Below are positions 45,900 through 57,303 of a stretch of 64,000 nt of DNA, one piece after another. Both the position numbers and the translations under genes were made by a program. This stretch comes from Curvularia sp. ZM96 (taxonomy: Eukaryota; Ascomycota; Dothideomycetes; Pleosporales; Pleosporaceae): contig JAJGBQ010000004.1 of NCBI GenBank assembly GCA_022457065.1, positions 2,232,001-2,296,000 of the forward strand, in the 5' to 3' direction. The notes below the pieces were generated by a model. The model worked only from the letters and a program-made list of their open reading frames with translations, ran no database searches and was not told where the DNA came from. Positions within the stretch are counted from its first letter, which is position 1. Every line of letters starts with the position of its first letter.

Positions 45900-48213
45900 A
45901 TGGCGGAACCGGAAAAAGAGACCAAGATTGAGTAAGCTTTTTGTTCCAGTCTGTTGCTCCGCCCGTACTAACGTTCTGTTTGCAGGCAAGTCGTTCACAC
46001 GCAAGATGAGCACACCGAGCGCAAAGCCTCCATCTTTGATGATGAGCAAAAGCGCCGGGAGAGTCTCGCGCGGCTGACGGCCAATTTGGAAGGCGAGTAA
46101 GTCAACACACTCAATTCGAGAATTCCACCTCGGGTATGGTCGTTGCTTACGCTTCAACCCAGAATCCGTAACCCACTTGTCGACATTCCGCGAGAGCAGC
46201 TCTTGGCCAATGTCCACGACTACGCCAAAGAGTACGGTCTCGAGGACGTGGAGCCGCTCCTCGTCAAGGGCGCGCTCGTCGCTCAGTCTCCTGCTCTTTT
46301 TGAAGAAATGGAAGAACTCGACGACAACGACCGCACCGTTCTCCGCGAAGAGCTGACGCACCGGTTCAAGCTGCCACGCACCTTGTATTTTACCATTATT
46401 CTCAACTCTATCGCCGCGGCCATCCAGGGCTGGGATCAGACTGGATCCAATGGCGCCAACTTGACTTTCGGCCAGGCGCTGGGCATCCCGGACTCTGGAC
46501 CCGTGTGCGAGGCCGCCGGCAACTGCGAGAGGAATGGATGGATTATCGGCTTCATCAATGCGTGTCCGTATATCGCTATTGCTGTCTTTTGCGCTTGGAT
46601 CTCTGGTAAGTACACACCTTCCTCGATTTTTTATAGTTCTTGCACTGACACATCAAAGACCCTATCAACGATCTCTGCGGTCGCCGTGGTACCATTTTCA
46701 TCGCCGCCATCTTTTCGCTCTTGGCTCCGTTTGGTATGGCTTTGAGCCAGAAGTGGGGCGAGCTGGCAGCTTGCCGTGTGCTTCTCGGTGTCGGTATGGG
46801 CCTGAAGGAGGTCACTGTCCCGGTCTTCTCAGCAGAAAACGTTCCCGCCAGTGTCCGAGGTGGTCTCGTCATGTCCTGGCAGATCTGGACAGCTTTTGGT
46901 ATCTTCCTTGGTACCGTGGCTAACCTGGCTGTCATGGTAAGTCAGATGTCTCCGCAATCTTTTGCCGTTTACTAACACTCTGTTCAGAACACAGGAGCGA
47001 TATCCTGGCGTCTCCAATTTGGCTCTGCTTTCATCCCCGCAGTACCTCTCGTGTTGGGCATTTATTTTGTCCCCGAAAGTCCTCGCTGGCTGATGAAGAA
47101 GCGCAAGCACGCCAAAGCATACCGGTCCTTCCTGCGTCTGCGAAACTCACCGCTCCAGGCTGCCCGCGACCTCTACTACACCCACTGCCTACTCGAGCAA
47201 GAGGAGGTTCTGATCCGTGAGTCAGGCATCAACCCCAAGTCGAACTTCTTTACCCGATTGGTCGAACTCCTTACCATCCCGCGTGTCCGCCGTGCAACGC
47301 AAGCATCCGGAATTGTAATGATTGGGCAACAGATGTGCGGAATCAACATCATCGCCTTCTACAGCTCGACCATTTTCGCTGAGGGTGGTGCCTCCAACAA
47401 GGAGGCCTTGATCGCGTCGTTTGGCTTTGGTCTCGTCAACTTCCTCTTCGCCTGGCCGGCTGTCTGGACCATCGATACCTTTGGTCGACGTGGACTACTA
47501 CTTGCTACCTTTCCAAACATGTTTTGGACCCTTCTCACAGCGGGCATGTGCTACTATATTCCCAAGGACAGTCCAGCACACCTCGGTCTTATCGCCTTCT
47601 TCGTCTATCTCTTCGGTGCCTTTTACAGTCCGGGCATGGGACCTGTTCCCTTTACATACTCCGCCGAGGTCTTCCCTCTATCGCACCGTGAGGTAGGCAT
47701 GAGCTTTGCGGTTGCCACTAATAATTTCTGGGCGGCTGTGCTTTCTTTGACGTTGCCGAGGATGCTCAAGGTTATGAAACCGCAGGGCGTTTTTGGATTT
47801 TACGCAGGTTTGAACGTTGTCGCGTTGATAATGATGTAAGTTTTGGAAAGAAAACAAAAAGGTGGTTCTTGCGCAAAAATGAAGATTGCTAACGTGAATT
47901 CCACAGTTTCCTCTGGCTGCCTGAAACCAAGCAGCGCACGCTCGAAGAATTGGACTACATTTTCGGCGTTCCGACTCGCAAGCACATGAAGTACCAGGCC
48001 GGGCCGAATCTGTCGTGGTGGATTAAAACGTATATTCTGCGCCAGAAGGGATTGGCAAAGCCGCAGCTATACAAGTTTGGAGACCAGAGACCGCCGGTCA
48101 GTGTCACGGCGCAGATCGGATGGGCGTGGAATACGTATGTGCTGCGTAAGAAGGGACTGGCTAAGCCCGGAGCATATGTTCAGCCGCCGCCTCGCGACGA
48201 CAAACAGGTGTAG
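45900..48213 (+). CDS. MFS sugar transporter (sugar porter family)
   Basis: Six exons: 45900-45931, 45986-46096, 46163-46605, 46659-46936, 46988-47835 and 47907-48213, giving 672 aa. It is a 12-helix proton/sugar-type transporter of the plasma membrane. Sugar-porter signatures: CGRRGTIF in the helix 2-3 loop, PESPRWLMKKRK at the end of helix 6, QQMCGINIIAFYSS (helix 7), DTFGRRGLLL (helix 8-9 loop) and PETKQRTLEELDYIF after helix 12. The cytosolic N-terminus is unusually long: about 125 residues precede helix 1 (LYFTIILNSIAAAIQGWDQ). A C-terminal tail of about 100 residues contains a twice-repeated motif, TYILRQKGLAKP and TYVLRKKGLAKP. The substrate cannot be read from sequence; sugar or polyol is likely. 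Confidence 0.94.
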
Positions 48214-49181
48214 TGATGGATTGGGAGAGCCGGTCGGGCCGAAGAGTGCTCATACTCGATTTGTCGACTCTTGCGAATTGGAGGTTAGGATTGGCGATTT
48301 GGGTGGAGACGAGCAGCGATTTGGCGGTTTAATGGAGACGAGTGGAGTAATTGGGAGGACAGGTTCAAAGTCGTTCTTTTAGCTCTATACCCTTTGCTAG
48401 CTGCTGTTAGCATGCATACTTTCCTTGACCACGACAAGCTACTTTTTCTCATTAGTATGATTCCTCTGCAATCTAGGGAAATGCAATCAATACTAGTATT
48501 CCGTTGTGAACCAAGTCTTTTGATAGGTACATGTGCCCGGCGGATTCGGCGGTTCTACCCTTCCATGAGCAGACGTCAGTCGGATGATTGACGTACTACC
48601 CGCCGTTTCTGGCTAACTAGCGCCTGTCTCTCACATGCCCGACGGCATAGACAGGACAGACCTGGGGTTGCGTAAACTACTTACCTCGGCACATCATTGC
48701 AACGAAACAGGCAAGCCAGCCTGCCCCCCATCCGCCTTGTCCCGCGACGCGACTGCATGCGCTTTCTGATTCGCGCCGCAAGCACGCCCCGTGTTTGGCA
48801 GCCGTTGCGGATGGGGTGACATCGGAAACCTGGGCAATGCGAACTTCCATGCGGCCATGTGGCGTCTGGGGTATATAGTGGAAGCAGCTAGTAGGCAATC
48901 TCCCTGCCTGCTCCTCTCTGGCTCGCTCCGCAGTGATTGTCGTCGTCTCCTGATTTGCTTGCAACAAAAAGATACTTTTGTCCTGCTTGCTTGGCTGTTG
49001 GTCCGGATCCGCTCTTCCCCGCATTTTCCCAAGTCTGCGGTCAGCGTTGTATCCATAAATTCGTGGAGAGGATTGTCGCGTGCGTCCCTCGAGTGGTTTG
49101 CTTTTCGTCCTACTCAGCGCAGAGGAACTCGTTACATACCTAGAAGGAAAGAAAAAGAAAAAAACAGCGAATACATCCAAG
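48214..49181. other. Intergenic region
   Basis: About 970 bases of sugar-transporter 3' flank and promoter/leader of the Mpo1-type gene. No coding or repeat feature is supported; the longest plus-strand frame here only becomes coding after 49182. Confidence 0.5.
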
Positions 49182-49923
49182 ATGCCGCTTTTCGACCTCA
49201 AGAAGAACCTCATCTTCGTACGTTACGCTTTTCTAACACCACCTACCCATTTATTTTGTCCAGGACCACGCTGACAAGTAAACAGTACGGCGCCTACCAC
49301 CGCGACCCAACCAACGTCGCCATCCACATGGTATGCGTGCCCATTCTCCTCGGCACCGGCTTTCTCTTCGTATGTCCCCGATTCTCATATACCCTTGACT
49401 ACTTCACCCCCCACTAACCAATCTCAAGGGAACCCACACGCCCGTCCTCCCTCTGCGCGCCCACCCCCTCCTCACGCGCCTGCACCTCCCCCTCAACCTC
49501 GGCACCCTCGCCGCAGCCACATACTCAACCCTCTATCTCCTCCTCTCCCCCAACCTCGCCGGGCTCACCATCACCCCGCTCGTCCTCTCTCTCGCCTCCG
49601 CCTCCAACTACCTCACCACGCGCTTCTCCAAGACCAAAGTCACTAGCATCGCCGCCGCCGTGCACGTCGTCAGCTGGATACTGCAATTCATTGGTCACGG
49701 GAAGTACGAAGGGCGCAAACCGGCGCTGCTGGATAACCTAGTGCAAGCGCTCTTTCTGGCACCGCTGTTTGTGTGGTACGAAGCGCTGTTTAAGTTGGGG
49801 CTGTACAAGGGGTTGAGGAAGGAGGTCGAGGAAGGGATTGAGGTCGAGGTGGCGAGGATGAAGGCGGGGAAGAAGGGGAAGGGAAAGGAGGCTGTGAAGG
49901 AGAAGGGGGATGAAGAGTTGTAG
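49182..49923 (+). CDS. MPO1: Mpo1-type protein (DUF962), 2-hydroxy fatty acid dioxygenase
   Basis: Three exons: 49182-49217, 49286-49369 and 49429-49923, giving 204 aa. Yeast Mpo1 is an ER Fe2+-dependent dioxygenase that shortens 2-hydroxy fatty acids in phytosphingosine breakdown. Family features: a short start MPLFDLKKNLIF, then YGAYHRDPTNVAIHMVCVP with two conserved His, four hydrophobic segments, and HVVSWILQFIGHGKYEGRKP with further His, followed by ALLDNLVQALFLAPLFVWYEAL. These His residues are the presumed iron ligands. The tail is Lys/Glu-rich. All introns fall in phase 0, and the first two exons are very short (12 and 28 codons). It converges on the PQ-loop gene. Confidence 0.9.
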
Positions 49924-50491
49924 GTGTTTTTAAGTTGTGTAGACGGCTTGTGGTGTCTGTCTGTTTTGCGTTGAGCGGGTTTAAGGTGTTGTTTGAGATG
50001 CCAGGCGTATAGTAGGCGTATGAGGCTATGATGTCATGTTTTTCTCTATTAGCGATAGGCCTTTTTCGAGGAGGGCCTTTTTTTTACTTTACGTCGATAT
50101 TTCTACGGAGAAGGAAATATGGATATGGTGATAGTGTTAGGCAGTAAATTAAGCTTTCATCTTATACTTCTTTGATAACCCTTTCTCCTTCCTGTACACG
50201 ATAGCAGCGTTGCAAATGTAATTCACTTACTTCCGAACCACGGGAAAGTCATGTTTTCATGGATATATATTTAGTTTATAATCACTTGGACATGGCATTT
50301 CTATTCGGTGAGACGTTCATGGATTCCCCTAGAGCCATAACTAATGTAATGCAAATCCTCGCATGGTACAAAGTACATCTATCTCATGTACAATTCAATT
50401 TCATCATTTACAACATGACCATTCAATCTTGATACAAAATCCAATCAAACACGACGCCAAACACCCACGCATCCCATAACCTTGTTCCCTT
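49924..50491. other. Convergent 3' flanks
   Basis: 570 bases between the stops of the Mpo1-type and PQ-loop genes, AT-richer than the genes, with TTTTTTTACTTT and TATATATTTAG stretches. No gene seen. Confidence 0.5.
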
Positions 50492-51715
50492 TTACTCTTC
50501 CTCCTCATCACTACTTTCCTCATCATCCGTCCTATACATAAAATATTGCACAAACACGCCCGCATCAAGCAACAGCGTGCCGAAACTGCCCAGCAACCAA
50601 CTCATATTGACCGCAATGTACTTTCCATACTCTGCTCTTCCCTCACTGCCGCGACACTCATGGCCGCCGCACTTGGGCCTGTAGACCAAGATGCTGAGAA
50701 CGTAGGTGAGATTTCCCAAGCAGGCAAAGAGGAAGAAGAGCATGCTGATGCCCTCGGTCGACTTGCGGCGGTAGTTGAGTAGCAACTGGGGCACGCGGGA
50801 TCCGAGATACAGAATCGCGCAGACGTAGCCGGAGACTTGGCCCCAGAAGTTGAAATGCAGCGTGGCGTCAGACGAGGAGTCGTGGCCGTCGGAAGGAGTC
50901 GCGTTTCGCGCGCTGAGATACCAGCCGAAGACGCCGGCGGCGCAGACGAGTAGGACGGTGCCGGCATTAAAGATGATGGTTTGGAGATTTGATTGTGCTG
51001 GGGCTGGGGTGGCTGCTACAACGCTGCTCCTGCGTCCGGTCATGGGATCGTCCAGAAGAGGTGTAACAGGGGAAAGATGCGTGCCATCAATCGACAGATA
51101 GCGTTCTCGAAACGAACTTTGCGAGTGGCCTGATCCGCGTCTTTCGAAATCGGATATGCTGGGTCGTTGCACCTCGATGCCATTGCCATTTCGATTCGTA
51201 TACGGAGACCCATTGGACTGCGGTCTGCGCTCAGCAAGCAGCGGCGAGTGCTCACTCGCCACGCTATCTTCATCCGACTCAGTCATGGGCTTCTTAAAGT
51301 CATCTCGCAGCGTGAAGCCCTTGTACCAGAAACACTGAAGCAGCAGCACGATATCAGCAAGCGTGTAGTACACAGCCAAGATGATCATGGTGGGCAGTAC
51401 GCCCTGTAGCACTGCACCGATGATGTTGAAAAAGTCGCCGAGAAGCCATATTATGATGAAGACGACGGATAGGCCTTCTGCTGAGCTCCGCTTCCAGTTT
51501 TCAATGATTTGCGGTGAGAAGACGACTGTGATGGGGATTAGCCGGGACCACCAAAAAACAGTACAATGGCGACAGCATGCAAGCCCGGTTACACACTACA
51601 CTCCACCAGCGACACAAGAAAACAACATACCTATCCAACACGCAATACTAATTGATCCAAAAATCTGACTAATAGCATCGACATCCAGTCGCAATCCTTG
51701 AGCCGGAGGGAACAT
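50492..51715 (-). CDS. PQ-loop vacuolar membrane transporter (Ypq/Rtc2 type)
   Basis: Two exons on the minus strand, 51715-51631 and 51525-50492, giving 372 aa. PQ-loop proteins of the Ypq1-3/Rtc2 group (PQLC2 in animals) move cationic amino acids across the vacuolar membrane. Both PQ loops are visible: FSPQIIENWKRSSAEGLS at about residues 31-48, right after the splice site, and SRVPQLLLNYRRKSTEGIS at about 268-286. Seven hydrophobic helices fit the family. The central cytosolic loop (about 90-190) is long and Ser/Arg-rich, and includes SEHSPLLAERR, which resembles a dileucine-type sorting signal. The C-terminus is acidic. Assignment to one of the yeast paralogues is not possible from sequence alone. 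Confidence 0.9.
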
Positions 51716-52398
51716 GTTTTCGCTATGACGTAAGTGCCCTGGTCCCCAAGCTCTTTCTTCCTCAACCCCAGTCGCGCGACTGTGCAGTTGTGTGTAAAAA
51801 AACACCGAGAAAGCAAAGGGTCTCGGCCAATCCGGAGAGAGAATGTCGCGTAAACCCGAGTAACACCTCCGCTCTGGCTGTGCAACAGGTGATGTGGCGC
51901 ACAAGGTCGCGCAGCGCAGGGCCTTGACGCAAAAAGAAAGCGAATAAATAGCGCGTTCAGCGTGGACACGTTCCCCAGCCACGCCCCAATTGCTATTCGA
52001 CGCGGTAGATATCTCTCGTGTAGATGGGGCGGGGGATATTTAGCCAACAAATGGGATGATGATGATGATGGGAAAAGTGAAGAAAACACGAGATGGAAAG
52101 TCTAGAGTCCGCCCAATGGCTTTGGGGTGAGGAGGTGGGAAAATCTTCGGGCCAAAGTACGTAATCTGGGGTTTTTCGGCAGGGATGGGAAAGCTTGCTG
52201 CAGGAACCGTGAACTCCGGAAGAGCCGCAAAACGTGCCCTCCTAAGCGAGGATGTGTTCCACGCGCGCAAGCATCATTGGTATGGCAAATCATTCGGGTT
52301 TTTATTTCGATTACATACTTATGTTCGCAGCCGCGGTATATTTTACTTTGGTCAAATACACAGACCGACAGATAGCTCTCTTATCGAGCCTTATCTAA
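51716..52398. other. Intergenic region between PQ-loop and Aim6-like genes
   Basis: About 680 bases of PQ-loop gene promoter and Aim6-like 3' flank (both genes on the minus strand). It contains a GATGAT run near 52053-52068. No gene seen. Confidence 0.5.
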
Positions 52399-53388
52399 TT
52401 AATCGCCCTCCCAGAATGCTGCAGCACCCTCCAAGTCATCTACATTGAGCAGATCAACACCCTCGTCCCACAGAATCCTCCAGACAGCGTTCCTGGTTCC
52501 AACAGGGTAGTTTGGCTGGTTCCAGTACCTCGCCTTGATACCCTTTTCATGTGCGACATCAAGCTGGCTCCGCAGCGTCGCCAGCTGCGTCTCATTCATC
52601 TCACGCTTGCGCACGTCGCCAAAGGACGCTGCAAAGTTGGTCGACGCGATTGGGGATTCATTGGCAGTTAGGTCCTTGTACTTTGCATCTTTGAGGTTGG
52701 CAAGGGGCGCATCGAAAAAGACGTCACGGGGAGATGCGGCTAGGACATCGGAGAGTTGCGTGTTTCCTGTTCCGATGACAGTAACGGGGTTCTTGCGGAG
52801 TTCTTTGCCATTGTAGGTAGTGAGCCAGTCGCCGCTTCGAAGGGGCTCTAGGGCTTTGAGGACAGCCGGCCAGGTCACGTCGGCGGCGGTCTTGAGGTCG
52901 ATGAAAAAGTAGAGCGTCTGGTCGCTGGACGTGTCGAAGACGCCGTTTTGCTCGCCTGGCTGGACGAAGCGGGTACTTGGATTCTGGCGGCGCAAGGTGT
53001 CGAGAATCGGGTTGATGTAGAGAGACTCGAGAGTACGTTTGTCGCTGAGCGCGGCAGGCTCGTGACCAACCTTAGAGTTGTTAGCTCGGCGTGAAGGTTG
53101 AACAAGTAGCACAAGACTTACATATAGCGTGCCATTGATGAGCCAAACATCAGCCTCGGTGGAGATGGCGCCGGCGCTCAAACCCGAGTAGAACGGGACA
53201 TCACGCCAGTAGTCATTGTGGCTGTGGAACGGCTTGGGAAGAATGTTTCTGGTAAAGTCGGTTGGATACTTGTACTTTTCACTCTTGTCGGTGTTGGCCA
53301 AGATGTTCTTGAGCGGCGTCTGTGTTTGGAAAGGTGCGGCAGAGCAAAGCGCCGCCAGGGTTGCGGTAAGAGCGAGCGAGGAACGCAT
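52399..53388 (-). CDS. AIM6: Aim6-like secreted protein with PLC/GDPD-type TIM-barrel fold
   Basis: Two exons on the minus strand, 53388-53122 and 53070-52399, giving 312 aa. The first 18 residues form a signal peptide (MRSSLALTATLAALCSA). Catalytic-type motifs of the GDPD/phosphatidylinositol phosphodiesterase superfamily follow: HSHNDYW at residues 55-61, EADVW at 78-82, and LYVGHE restored across the splice site at 88-93. Near the C-terminus, KARYWNQPNYPVGTRNAVW and VDLLNVDDLEG are typical of the Aim6 family. Yeast AIM6 is known only from a screen for altered mitochondrial inheritance; its substrate is unknown. The intron (53071-53121, 51 nt) is in frame and stop-free, so an unspliced reading adds 17 false residues. 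Confidence 0.9.
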   Translation of the reverse strand: MRSSLALTATLAALCSAAPFQTQTPLKNILANTDKSEKYKYPTDFTRNILPKPFHSHNDYWRDVPFYSGLSAGAISTEADVWLINGTLYVSLVLLVQPSRRANNSKVGHEPAALSDKRTLESLYINPILDTLRRQNPSTRFVQPGEQNGVFDTSSDQTLYFFIDLKTAADVTWPAVLKALEPLRSGDWLTTYNGKELRKNPVTVIGTGNTQLSDVLAASPRDVFFDAPLANLKDAKYKDLTANESPIASTNFAASFGDVRKREMNETQLATLRSQLDVAHEKGIKARYWNQPNYPVGTRNAVWRILWDEGVDLLNVDDLEGAAAFWEGD

Positions 53389-55030
53389 GGTGCTGGTCAC
53401 GACACACGAACAGGTCACGTGCAAACAGGGCAACTTGCAGACAAAAGCTCAAGAATCAAAGCAGACGGCTGCGAGAGGGAGTGAACGGTACCTGGCGGTG
53501 GTTGATGAATGTTCGGATGCAAGGCATGTCAACGATGTCACGAGTGGGGAACACGTGCGGGTTGGACCAATCCGAGGGCTGCTGCTTGGCGCGTGGACTG
53601 GCGACGCACTTTTGGAGGTTCCTTTTGCTGCGGAACGTGCGGACAGACATTTGTACCTTACTTCTTCTAGTCCCGCATGGTCAATGACGGTATTGTTGAG
53701 AATCTGATACGGAGGTCCTCCGGGTGGAATGTGAGGGGCTGGTCAACGCATGGACGACAGCTTGGTTTTGGGAAATCCGCTATGAAGCCTGTATGGCTGA
53801 GTGCTGCATAGCTGCCATGGGAGAGCTTGGGCTTGGTACTTTATATGTCGGCTACCCCAGGCAGCGTCGACAATGGTAGCGTGCGGTGTTGACAAGATTC
53901 GGGTGTGGTCGACATCGGCGGTATTTTCGGCATGATGATTATCGCAAAGCCGGTTATGCGGTACACGACTTCAAGAATCAGGGTTGCTGGAAACGCTTCG
54001 TATCCGGGTCAGGCGCAGAGAACCCTGCCGCCGTTCCAAGCCATTAGTCTCAGGCTAACAGGTGGTGTGTCCGCATTCCGCGTCTCCTCCAGTGTCTGTG
54101 AATGGCTTTTCTGGTGATCAGCCGCATCCTACTACTTCGTATGTATTGCCAATTGCTTGCTCACGAAAAGATTCTAGATTGGTCTCTCCGTCTTACACTT
54201 AGCCTCTCGCATACTCGTCCTCTCAGCACCGCCCTGGCCGCAACGGCACAACCACGGCCTTTCTACCCATAATATCAGGTTTTGGAGATCGTGCTGCAAG
54301 ATACTAGTGCATTTGCAAACAGGGTCTCGCCAGTGGACCCTGGCGGGATTGGCGCGGCCTGTAGCCGTTTGGGCACGAACTAATAGCCAGTGGCTGCAAA
54401 GCCCAACGTGCCCATGGATGGTCATGTGGCCCTTGAAACCCCTGCAGGGCCATTTCAAACTACATGGTACTTTTCTGCACATGGGTAAATTTGATGCAGG
54501 CATAGGGGGCGAGCTGCATGGCGTGGCTTGGACTAGTAGCTAGGGAAACCGGACGGAAAATGAGGATTCGCATATTTGGTGGGAATAAAGAATAAGCACA
54601 CAACACACGGTGGTGCGAGGACGACACGTAGGGGAGTCTGATGGGGTGAGCTTGCATTTGCGTTTGGAATGTGTATGCAGCGGGCCGAGAACAGTTGGCT
54701 TGCCACGTTATTGGTTGAACCCGCACATGACCTTGATGCACTTTTCAGAACACGGCAAGATTATGAATGTCAGGAAGCGTGGAGGTGGTGAGGAGACATG
54801 TCTCGGACAAAGGAGACGCTGAATTGATTCGTAGACAAGGTATTTCGCTAATTTGATCCAACACCAAACGTGCATGTCACTGGCAAAAGCCAGGAGTAAA
54901 GCCCAAACGCCGACAGCCGACCGCCCGTAATAAGATATGGAGATGATATGATCCTGTCCCATGCATAGCTATGATAAACTGCGTCCCGGACGCTGGAAGA
55001 GGAAAGTGTAAAGGATGAGCCGGCACGGTG
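53389..55030. other. Intergenic region upstream of Aim6-like gene
   Basis: About 1.6 kb containing the Aim6-like promoter and 3' flank of the small-protein gene. Frames up to 109 codons without motifs. No repeats noted. Confidence 0.45.
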
Positions 55031-55318
55031 CTACGAGCTGGTGGAGCTGACAGACTCGTCGGAGGCTCCACTTCGTCGACGGGCAGAGTCGGTTGCGGTG
55101 GTGAGTTGGCGCTTGGTGTGCTCGTGCATGATCCTGGGTCGTGTTAGTCGGTGTGGCAGGTCATGTTGGGTCGAAGCAACGTACCTCTGGTACTCGCTCA
55201 TGGCCCGCTCAGGGTCGTTGAGGTCGAAGTGGTTGGCAAAGTTGTGCTGGGCGCTCATGGGCTCAGAGAAGCCCTCTGAGACGTAGACGGACTGGCGGGT
55301 CTCGGTCATGGCGGACAT
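55031..55318 (-). CDS. Small conserved-looking fungal protein, 78 aa
   Basis: Two exons on the minus strand, 55318-55185 and 55133-55031, giving 78 aa. The intron (55134-55184, 51 nt) has a GTACGT donor and CCCAG acceptor and is in frame without stop; splicing yields EYQRIMHEHTKRQL, which looks like a continuous charged helix. The protein is hydrophilic, with no signal peptide or membrane segment; the N-terminal part reads VYVSEGFSEPMSAQHNFANH and the tail is Ser/Thr-rich. I do not recognise a named family, although similar short proteins occur as uncharacterised products in filamentous ascomycetes. A (GTG)7 tract lies in the leader 30 bases upstream of the ATG. Confidence 0.72.
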   Translation of the reverse strand: MSAMTETRQSVYVSEGFSEPMSAQHNFANHFDLNDPERAMSEYQRYVASTQHDLPHRLTRPRIMHEHTKRQLTTATDSARRRSGASDESVSSTSS

Positions 55319-57133
55319 GTTGATAGTAGTATGAAGTAGTAGTGGTAGTGGTGGTGGTGGTGGTGGTGATGATGGTAGTGTTGAGACTTGGTGAAGAGAC
55401 CAGAGGAAAAGCAGAGAAGTTTGTATATGAAGTTGAGGATGCTGGGAGTCGAGCAGGCAAGCGGGGTGCAAACTATATAGCAGCTCGAGTCTCGCACAGG
55501 GTACACAGAGTAGGGCGGACGGGACGAGATAATCGACTATGGCCACGCACGGCAATGGATCAGCCCTGGACTATCGGCTCACCACCGAGCATCCACCCTC
55601 ACCACTGCGCCAGCCAGGGCCCTGGACAGCGAGCGATCTACAGGGTCCTTCTTCTCTGGGCCTAGCCTACTGACGTGGCCAATCAAGGCTACTCGATCCT
55701 TGCCTCCTTGCTCGCCGCGCACCCGCACCCTCCAAATCACGGCGTTAGTCATGATGTCGCCAATGACGGCCGCCTCGAAAAGTATGCGAATGCTCTACGC
55801 GCAAACTACTCTACACGGACGCTGGCCTGGCCACTCCCAGCCTCCACGCGACCGACCGCGTCTACGCAGTGGTTGCTCTCGCTTGTTTCCTGCTTCGCCT
55901 GTCCGGCAACAAGAGCCACCGAGCGCCAGGCTGACCGCGGCTGGCCACGCGCCCGCTCCCTTGCTGTCGGCGTATTCTTCCTTGCAGCCTGGACGTCAAC
56001 ACTAAAAAGCACCGCTTTCAATTTTCCACGGACGGTGTGCCTGTGTACGTGTGGTGTGTGGCCAATGACGCACCGCTGGGGCGGGAAATCTGTTCTTCGG
56101 CTGGCTGGTCCTCTCGCAGAACACAAAGGCCTCCATCGACGTCAGAATCCCCATCTCGTCTGCAGCGTCGAAACCACTCTCCCGCAAAAGACCCAGCGAG
56201 GCGGAAATTCCGCAGCTGCACTTCCTCAGAAACGCCCACCAACGTCATTCCCCCCTCGCTGCCCACGGTCGATTGGCTGCGTGCCCTGCACGGCACTGTA
56301 GAAAGCGGAGCTAGCGCCCACTTTACAAATGCAGGGTCTCGGTGGCCGCACAGCCGTTGCGTTCATACCCCCACTGTTGCCGCACTGCGCTGCATCCAAG
56401 GGTGCACTATCGTCACTTCTGACGTTTGTCCCATTTTTCGCTTCCATTCAGCTTCAAAGCTGGTGTTCCATTATGCTGATGGTCTGCAATACCCGTCGCC
56501 TTGCCGGCTCGCCATGACGCAGGAACCACCATGACGATGGTAGTTAACAAATGCCTCTGATGCTCCAGTCTGGGTGATGGCGACGGCGACGGCGGCGAAG
56601 AGAAGAAGAAGACGATGCTGACCACCATCTCGACAATCTCCTTCGTGAAACAGTCTGCACAGCGCTGCATTCAAGCCTAAATCGACGTGCAGGACCCTGC
56701 ATTCAACATGGCTGGCAAACTACCCCTACAGCCGACTTGAGCAACCATCTCGATTTCACCACGCACTAACCGAGTCGAGAAACCTAGGGAGTCTGAATAG
56801 CCTCAATACATCCTCATGAGCGTGGCATGTCGTTGTAGCGTATCCACTGCCCTACGGACCCTCAGACCGACACCTGTCAAACAACCAAACACCGATCCCT
56901 TCGCCAAATCCTCGATGCCGCTACCCAACGTCTAGACCAAGCCCACTCGATCCCATCGCCAGTTCTCTTTTCCCATGAACGCCTCTGTTTCCCATCCTCA
57001 AATCCATCGCAAAATCTCGCAGAGTCGCACGTCGTGCCAGCTTCCTGTGCAGCTCCCTGTGCAGCTCTTGCGACCGCCACTTTTTCCGACTGGGCGCAGA
57101 GACGTCATACCAAACTGCAGATCCCCGTGCAGA
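55319..57133. other. Intergenic region, left part of 6.2-kb gap
   Basis: Leader/promoter of the small-protein gene and unassigned sequence. A 208-codon frame at 55675-56301 shows no motif and mixed codon use. No other feature seen. Confidence 0.4.
55348..55368. repeat. (GTG)7 trinucleotide repeat
   Basis: Seven GTG units on the plus strand (CAC in the transcript) within the presumed 5' leader of the 78-aa gene. Confidence 0.85.
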
Positions 57134-57303
57134 ATGGACGCCTCTGGCCACCCCACCTTCTCCATCTCTCACTCAGGGAAGTGAGCTGCCAATCCACTAG
57201 GCCCTCTGTGCCCTCTCCACTCGATGTGCTGCAAGGGGTACGGTTACTTGTAAAGGTTGTCGACGATGATGCGCTTCGTGGAGCTGAGCGTCATCACCGA
57301 TGA

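Noticed and set aside
55675..56301. 208-codon plus-strand frame
   Set aside because: Mixed codon use, no motif and overlapping open frames on the other strand.
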